Source: Bdellovibrionales bacterium (GTDB taxonomy: Bacteria > Bdellovibrionota > Bacteriovoracia > Bacteriovoracales > Bacteriovoracaceae). From it: a DNA stretch of 16,659 nucleotides. The stretch spans positions 1-16,659 of the forward strand of contig SXUH01000032.1 of NCBI GenBank assembly GCA_005791855.1. Direction: 5' to 3'. Positions 13,136 through 16,659 of the stretch are shown here, piece after piece (the stretch's first letter is position 1; each line of letters opens with the position of its first letter). Both the position numbers and the translations under genes were made by a program. The notes under the pieces were generated by a model. It ran no database searches. It was given only the letters and a program-made list of their open reading frames with translations, and was not told where the DNA came from.

Positions 13136-14344
13136 TCACCGGGTAATTTTTTCAGACCTCTCTGCCCGGAGGATGTCGAAGAAATCGCTGTACGACTTCC
13201 CGACGGCTTCCGCCGGAGAGACCGTCCCTCCATTATGATGGAGGAGGAAGAGGCTCGCGGCCATGACCATCCGGTGGTCGTCGGGCAAGGTAAGGTCAGG
13301 TTTTTCCTTCGAGACTTCCCTGCTCCCGAAGATGGTGAGTTCGGTTCCGGAGACCTCACAGGCCCGGCCGAACGCTCGGACGAGCTTCACCACCTCGCCC
13401 AGCCGGTCACTCTCCTTGTGGGCGAGGTTCCCGACTCCGCGGAGGACGTGTTTCCCTGGGACGTGGCTCAGGAAGTACCCGAGGGTGGGTACGAGGTCCA
13501 GGCAATCCGTGACGTCAACCAGGACGTCTCTCGGGGAAGTGAGCGGGCGGACCCGGATCCCACCCCGAGAATCGTCGATCGCCCCGAGAAATTCGAGGAT
13601 GCCCAGGAACTTCGCGTCGGCCTGGTACTCATCGAAGTGAAGACCCGGGAAGGAGATTTCCTGATTGAGGGCTCCGAAGGCCAGTGGGTAGCTCGCGCTG
13701 CTCCAGTCTAGCGGGATGGTGTACTCCGAGGAGACCCGGATCCGCTGGATGAGGTCTTCGGTCATCCGCCAGTAGCTCTGCGAAGAACTCATGTTCACCG
13801 GGATGATCTCCACCGGCTGGTCGGAGAAGGCCATCTGCAGGCCCGAGGCGAACTGGGTCGTCCGACCGCAGTCCACCTCGATCTTCCCCGAGAGCAGGAG
13901 CGGACCTCGCAGGGTGAGCTCGTTCCCTCGGAGGTCAATCTCCCCTCCGAGGCTTCTCACCTGGGTCACGAACTCCGACCAGGGCCTCTGGGCGAGCCGC
14001 TCCCCGAGGGCGAGCGTGTAGGACTGGCGGCCCCGGAGGAGCAGGCTCGCGAGGAAACGGGCGGTGGTTCCCCCTTCTCCGACGAGGATTCTCCGACCGT
14101 TGGTTTCGCAGTCTGGAAACGAAGCTTCGATCCGGGCCTCCGGGCCCTGGACTTCGATCCGCAGCCCAACCTGCCGGAGTCCTTCTACCAGCTGGGTGAC
14201 GTCGCTCGAGGAAGGGAGGTTCTTCAGGGTGGTGGGAGATCTCTTGATCGCCGCGAGAACCAGGGCCCGGTTGGCGTAGGACTTCGACGCCGGGAGCTCG
14301 ATGACGTCCCGGAGCCCTCCCTTACTTATCTTCAACTTCGACAT
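13136..14344 (-). CDS. aroA: 3-phosphoshikimate 1-carboxyvinyltransferase (EPSP synthase)
   Basis: A 402-residue EPSP synthase, which joins shikimate-3-phosphate and phosphoenolpyruvate in the sixth step of the shikimate pathway. Conserved sites are present: PASKSYANRAL (Lys21, Ser22, Arg26), GEGGTTARFL (89-98), Arg120 in AQRPW, QFASGLQ, DWSSASYPLA, a DLVP aspartate, HKESDRL, DDHRMVMA and a late Lys in VGKSYSDFF. The usual GNxGT loop reads GEGGT, with Glu90 in place of Asn. The enzyme is slightly shorter than the common 420-440 residues but looks complete. The start overlaps the end of aroB by 23 bases and AAGG precedes it, so the two are surely co-transcribed and probably translationally coupled. 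Confidence 0.94.
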   Translation of the reverse strand: MSKLKISKGGLRDVIELPASKSYANRALVLAAIKRSPTTLKNLPSSSDVTQLVEGLRQVGLRIEVQGPEARIEASFPDCETNGRRILVGEGGTTARFLASLLLRGRQSYTLALGERLAQRPWSEFVTQVRSLGGEIDLRGNELTLRGPLLLSGKIEVDCGRTTQFASGLQMAFSDQPVEIIPVNMSSSQSYWRMTEDLIQRIRVSSEYTIPLDWSSASYPLAFGALNQEISFPGLHFDEYQADAKFLGILEFLGAIDDSRGGIRVRPLTSPRDVLVDVTDCLDLVPTLGYFLSHVPGKHVLRGVGNLAHKESDRLGEVVKLVRAFGRACEVSGTELTIFGSREVSKEKPDLTLPDDHRMVMAASLFLLHHNGGTVSPAEAVGKSYSDFFDILRAERSEKITR

Positions 14345-15320
14345 ACGCCTTGACCTTGGACTTGAATTCTTCCACCGGAACTTCCTCTACGTAGCACTTT
14401 CCGACGTCCTTCACAAGCACGAGCCGGATGCGGGACTTGGATTTCTTCTTGTCCCGGCCGATGAGGCCGAGGAACTCCTGCGGCTCGAACCCCGGGAACC
14501 GCGCGAGGGAATACTGGTCCTCCGGCATGTCGAGCGCCGAGAGGAGCTCCGTGAGGAGTCGCTCTGGCTCCGGAAGCTTCTGGATCCGGAAGAGGTACCG
14601 CATGCCCAGCACCACCGCCTGTCCGTGGGGGATCTTGAGCTGGAATTCGAAGGCGTGCCCGAGAGTGTGGCCGAGGTTGAGGAAGATCCGGTCTCCCGTC
14701 TCCTGAAGGTCCCGGTCCACGAGGTCGTTCTTAAACTTCGCGCAGGCGAAGGAGATCTCCTCCAGTGGAGCGCGGGCGACGATGAGGTCGTGGATCTCCC
14801 GGGAGAGGAGCCCGTACTTCACGATCTCCCCCTTCCCCGAGAGCCACTCCTCCGGGGGGAGCGTCGACAGGAACTCGCCGCAGACGAGGACTTCCTTCGG
14901 CAGGTGGAAGGCCCCGACGAGGTTCTTCCCCTCCGGAAGGTTGACCGCGACCTTCCCGCCGATGGAGCCGTCGACCATCGCGAGGAGGGTCGTCGGAACG
15001 GAGACCCAGCTGATCCCTCGGAGGATGGTCGCGGCGACGAAGCCGCCGAGGTCGGTGGTGGCGCCGCCGCCGATGGCGAACAAGGTCGCGGACCGGTCGA
15101 CGCCGGCCCGGAGGAAGAACTCCAGAGCCGCGCCGTAGTCCTTCAAGCTCTTCTGCTCTTCCGGGGCCGTGACCCAGAAAACGTTCGGACTCCCCTGGAT
15201 CCACTGCGGGAGGTGGCCCCGCACTTTGGAATCCGCGATCGCAAAGAACGGCCCGACGCTAGACCGGTCCAGCAGCTTGAATAGTTCGGGTTTTTTAAGG
15301 TAAGTTAGGTTAGATTTCAT
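14322..15320 (-). CDS. aroB: 3-dehydroquinate synthase
   Basis: A 332-residue 3-dehydroquinate synthase, which cyclises DAHP to 3-dehydroquinate using NAD and a divalent metal in the second shikimate step. Visible signatures are the NAD-binding AIGGGATTDLGGFVAAT (82-98), VPTTLLAMVDGSIGGKVAVN (108-127), GAFHLP, KGE165IVKYGLL, the LNLGH218TLGHAFE helix and PH232GQAV; Glu165, His218 and His232 are the likely metal ligands. It is at the short end of the family (about 340-370) but retains the C-terminal helical domain. GGGGGGA precedes the ATG by one base, close for a ribosome binding site. It heads the leftward unit aroB-aroA-dacB-fecR-like and starts only 36 bases from the divergent zinc-ribbon gene, so the two promoters must overlap each other or lie in the opposite coding region. 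Confidence 0.95.
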   Translation of the reverse strand: MKSNLTYLKKPELFKLLDRSSVGPFFAIADSKVRGHLPQWIQGSPNVFWVTAPEEQKSLKDYGAALEFFLRAGVDRSATLFAIGGGATTDLGGFVAATILRGISWVSVPTTLLAMVDGSIGGKVAVNLPEGKNLVGAFHLPKEVLVCGEFLSTLPPEEWLSGKGEIVKYGLLSREIHDLIVARAPLEEISFACAKFKNDLVDRDLQETGDRIFLNLGHTLGHAFEFQLKIPHGQAVVLGMRYLFRIQKLPEPERLLTELLSALDMPEDQYSLARFPGFEPQEFLGLIGRDKKKSKSRIRLVLVKDVGKCYVEEVPVEEFKSKVKAYVEVEDK

Positions 15321-15356
15321 GTCCCCCCATTATCGACAAATTGAGAGAGAATTGAA

Positions 15357-16040
15357 ATGAGTGTTGAGTGGTTTTCTAAACTAAAAGAAGTCGATTCGCT
15401 CACGAAGATGAGAATCAACCACTTGAAGAGTCTCTCCGACCAGGAAGCCCGCCTCGCGACCCTTCTCCAGAGGAAGGACCAGGAACTCTCTCTCGTCTCG
15501 AGGCTCCAGTCTGCGAATCACTCGTTGCAACAAGAGCTCTTTGAAATGGAGCAGAAACTCAAAACCTCTTCGGAGCAGAAGCAGAGATTCCTCGACCGGG
15601 GCGCTGACGAAGAAAAGATCCAGGGCTTCTCAAGGGAGATCTCTTCCCTGGAGGACCGGGGCTTTGGCCTCTTGGAAGAGATCGAAGCGAACACCCAGGA
15701 GCTCGAGCGGCTCCGGACCTTCCTCGCCGGCCTCGAGGAGACCATCTCCGAGATCAACGCCGAGGCGCAGACGGAGATCGGAAAGCTCAGGGCCGAAGTG
15801 CGGAACATCGAACTCCGGGTCAGCCTGCTCCTCGAAGAGCTCCCCTCGGACTTCAGGAATCTCCTCTTGAAAACAACCGCCAAGAACCTCGCCCACGGGC
15901 CCTTCACCCGGGTCGACAACGGCACCTGCTTCTTCTGCCGGTTTAAGATTTCCAAGATCTACGAATCCGAGATCGACATGCAACAATCCCTTAAAACCTG
16001 TCCCCAGTGCGACCGCATTTTCCTGCCTTACGGACTCTGA
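15357..16040 (+). CDS. coiled-coil C4-type zinc-ribbon protein
   Basis: A 227-residue protein with a long alpha-helical coiled coil over about residues 5-165 (heptads rich in Leu, Glu, Arg, Lys) and a C-terminal zinc ribbon, C191-FF-C194 and C215-PQ-C218, ending DRIFLPYG. This layout matches the widespread putative C4-type zinc-ribbon (DUF164-like) nucleic-acid-binding proteins, whose function is unsettled. The ATG at 15357 has a weak purine-rich GAGAGA upstream. It is followed 10 bases later by the rnpB promoter; the pairing of this gene type with rnpB is seen in other delta-proteobacteria-like genomes as far as I recall. It is divergent from aroB with 36 bases between. Confidence 0.85.
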   Translation: MSVEWFSKLKEVDSLTKMRINHLKSLSDQEARLATLLQRKDQELSLVSRLQSANHSLQQELFEMEQKLKTSSEQKQRFLDRGADEEKIQGFSREISSLEDRGFGLLEEIEANTQELERLRTFLAGLEETISEINAEAQTEIGKLRAEVRNIELRVSLLLEELPSDFRNLLLKTTAKNLAHGPFTRVDNGTCFFCRFKISKIYESEIDMQQSLKTCPQCDRIFLPYGL

Positions 16041-16050
16041 TTCAAAGTAC

Positions 16051-16079
16051 GTGACACCCTTCTAGCTTTCCGTTATAAC
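16051..16079 (+). promoter_or_regulatory. sigma-70-type promoter of rnpB
   Basis: GTGACA (-35, 16051-16056) and TATAAC (-10, 16074-16079) are separated by 17 bases, close to the consensus. The expected start, 7-9 bases after the -10 box, coincides with the 5' end of the RNase P RNA at about 16088. Confidence 0.85.
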
Positions 16080-16087
16080 ACTCAACA

Positions 16088-16392
16088 CCGAGATCAGGGG
16101 ACTATCGCTGGTGGGGTTAAACCCACGGGAGGAAAGTCCGGACACCATAGAGCATCGTAGCGGGTAACGCCCGTCCGCCGTGAGGCGAGGACAAGTGCAA
16201 CAGAAAGTATGTACAGGCCCTAGCGATAGGGTGCTGTAGTGAAACCAGGTAAACTCTACGAGGTGCAAGCCCATGTAGGTGAGCGTTGAGTCTGCTCGAG
16301 GAGCTCACGGGTAGGGTGCTGGAGCCCAGGGGTAACCCCGGGCCTAGAGGAATGATAGTTTAATACAGAATCCGGCTTATTCCTGATCTCGG
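16088..16392 (+). ncRNA. rnpB: RNase P RNA, bacterial type A-like
   Basis: The catalytic RNA of ribonuclease P, which removes 5' leaders from tRNA precursors. The two most conserved blocks are present: GAGGAAAGTCCGGAC at 16129-16143 and ACAGAATCCGGCTTAT at 16365-16380, which pair to form P4. Terminal stem P1 is formed by CCGAGATCAGG (16088-16098) and CCTGATCTCGG (16382-16392), 11 perfect pairs, which sets both ends and a length of about 305 bases. GTAGTGAAACCAGGTAAACTC and GAGGTGCAAGCCC in the middle match the specificity-domain consensus. It has its own promoter and its P1 stem runs directly into six T residues. No overlapping protein gene is supported. Confidence 0.97.
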
Positions 16393-16398
16393 TTTTTT
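16382..16398 (+). terminator. rnpB terminator formed by P1 3' arm plus T run
   Basis: The 3' arm of the P1 helix (16382-16392) is followed at once by TTTTTT (16393-16398). There is no separate hairpin between, so the RNA's closing helix probably doubles as the terminator, or a short tail is later trimmed. Confidence 0.7.
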
Positions 16399-16412
16399 CC
16401 TCCCCGATTCCC

Positions 16413-16443
16413 TTCTCCACCCCTCTGGTAATTTCTCCACCCC
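16413..16443 (+). repeat. direct repeat pair TTCTCCACCCC
   Basis: TTCTCCACCCC occurs at 16413-16423 and again at 16433-16443, starts 20 bases apart (two helical turns). It sits between the rnpB terminator and the transposase-like ORF, so it may be part of an insertion sequence end or a protein-binding array. No gene is visible here. Confidence 0.6.
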
Positions 16444-16458
16444 GTTTAAAAGTTGGAC

Positions 16459-16499
16459 GATTCTGTCACCTCTTTACGGTCAAGGGATTATGTCACCTC
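16459..16499 (+). repeat. direct repeat pair GATT(C/A)TGTCACCTC
   Basis: GATTCTGTCACCTC at 16459-16472 and GATTATGTCACCTC at 16486-16499 match at 13 of 14 positions, starts 27 bases apart. Repeated short motifs just inside the end of an insertion sequence are usual transposase-binding sites, which fits the ORF that follows. The partner end lies outside the window. Confidence 0.6.
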
Positions 16500-16545
16500 C
16501 GTAAGTTATGTGTTCTCCTAATATAAATACTATTTAGGAGCACTC

Positions 16546-16659
16546 ATGAAGGATGTGATCATGTCCCAGGACCAACTCAAGCTCTACCACCTCGCTCTGA
16601 AGGTCATCGAAGGAACCCTCATGCTCAAGGACTTCGCCGTTCTCACCGGGTTATCTAAA
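16546..16659 (+). CDS. N-terminus of a helix-turn-helix transposase-like protein, 3'-truncated by window edge
   Basis: ATG at 16546 opens a frame that runs to the window end (38 codons: MKDVIMSQDQLKLYHLALKV, then a helix and DFAVLTGLSK). AGGAG stands five bases upstream. SQDQLKLYHLALKVIEG followed by KDFAVLTGLS resembles the opening of ISNCY-type transposases (typically MSxxEL...VIxxVxxGxxTxxEAAxLLGLS). A phage or other HTH regulator is the alternative, because only the first domain can be seen. The internal ATG at 16561 could also be the start. Confidence 0.6.
   Translation, partial: MKDVIMSQDQLKLYHLALKVIEGTLMLKDFAVLTGLSK

Larger units (their letters stand above)
16413..16659 (+). mobile_element. 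probable left end of an insertion sequence (partial)
   Basis: Downstream of rnpB, two sets of short direct repeats are followed by an ORF whose first residues resemble the helix-turn-helix start of ISNCY-like (IS1202/ISDol1-type) transposases. No terminal inverted repeat or target duplication can be verified because the right end is outside the window, and the left border given is only the first repeat. Confidence 0.45.

Noticed and set aside
11930..13711. 593-codon open frame on the plus strand opposite dacB and aroA
   Set aside because: It lies fully antisense to two genes with clear active-site motifs, has no recognisable domain, and its composition (Glu, Gly, Arg, Val-rich) is typical of the complement of GC-rich coding sequence.
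16413..16499. Direct repeats as a CRISPR array
   Set aside because: Only two copies of each, 11-14 bases long, with differing spacing and no repeat-spacer regularity.

Overview
The window looks like a chromosomal segment of a Gram-negative bacterium. Most of it has high GC, with strong use of GAG, CTC, AAG and AGG codons. Sec, Tat and lipoprotein signals, a periplasmic PBP4-type carboxypeptidase, a c-type haem protein and a barrel-like protein ending in aromatic Phe all point to a cell with a periplasm and outer membrane. A coiled-coil C4 zinc-ribbon gene directly upstream of rnpB, plus many secreted proteins of unknown role, would fit a delta-proteobacterial or Bdellovibrionota-type lineage. 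That placement is inference and only moderately confident.

Layout. (1) 1-996 is the 3' part of a very AT-rich gene (about one third GC) with a PD-(D/E)XK nuclease-like core, unlike everything after it and probably acquired. (2) 1120-5132 holds an acyl-CoA-type fatty acid desaturase, an unrecognised secreted protein with a membrane helix and barrel-like C-terminus, an exported HAD phosphatase of the FCP1/SCP (NIF) type, and a LysR regulator. (3) 5136-10618 is a redox region: a secreted CxxCH cytochrome-like protein on the minus strand, and divergent from it a catalase-like haem lipoprotein (y4iL type) overlapping a Tat-exported GMC flavoprotein with a cholesterol-oxidase-like cysteine cluster. 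A second LysR gene abuts the GMC gene tail to tail. (4) 10852-11358 carries a small secreted Ser/Thr/Gly-rich acidic protein with a strong ribosome binding site and its own intrinsic terminator. (5) 15320-11358 on the minus strand is an apparent operon aroB-aroA-dacB-fecR-like, combining shikimate pathway, peptidoglycan trimming and a FecR-like periplasmic protein. (6) 15357-16398 is the zinc-ribbon gene followed by rnpB (RNase P RNA) with a clear promoter and terminator. (7) 16413-16659 contains two pairs of short direct repeats and the start of a helix-turn-helix ORF that resembles the N-terminus of an insertion sequence transposase; it runs off the window.

How the genes may work together. 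The most coherent non-housekeeping unit is the cytochrome/catalase-like/GMC group. All three products carry export signals, one is predicted to be lipid-anchored, and the group is bracketed by two LysR genes. An extracytoplasmic oxidation pathway (flavin dehydrogenase or oxidase, haem electron acceptor, and a haem enzyme acting on peroxide or an oxidised lipid) is a reasonable hypothesis, but the substrate cannot be read from sequence. Three convergent gene pairs end within -4 to +3 bases of each other with no room for a terminator, a striking compactness in this window.
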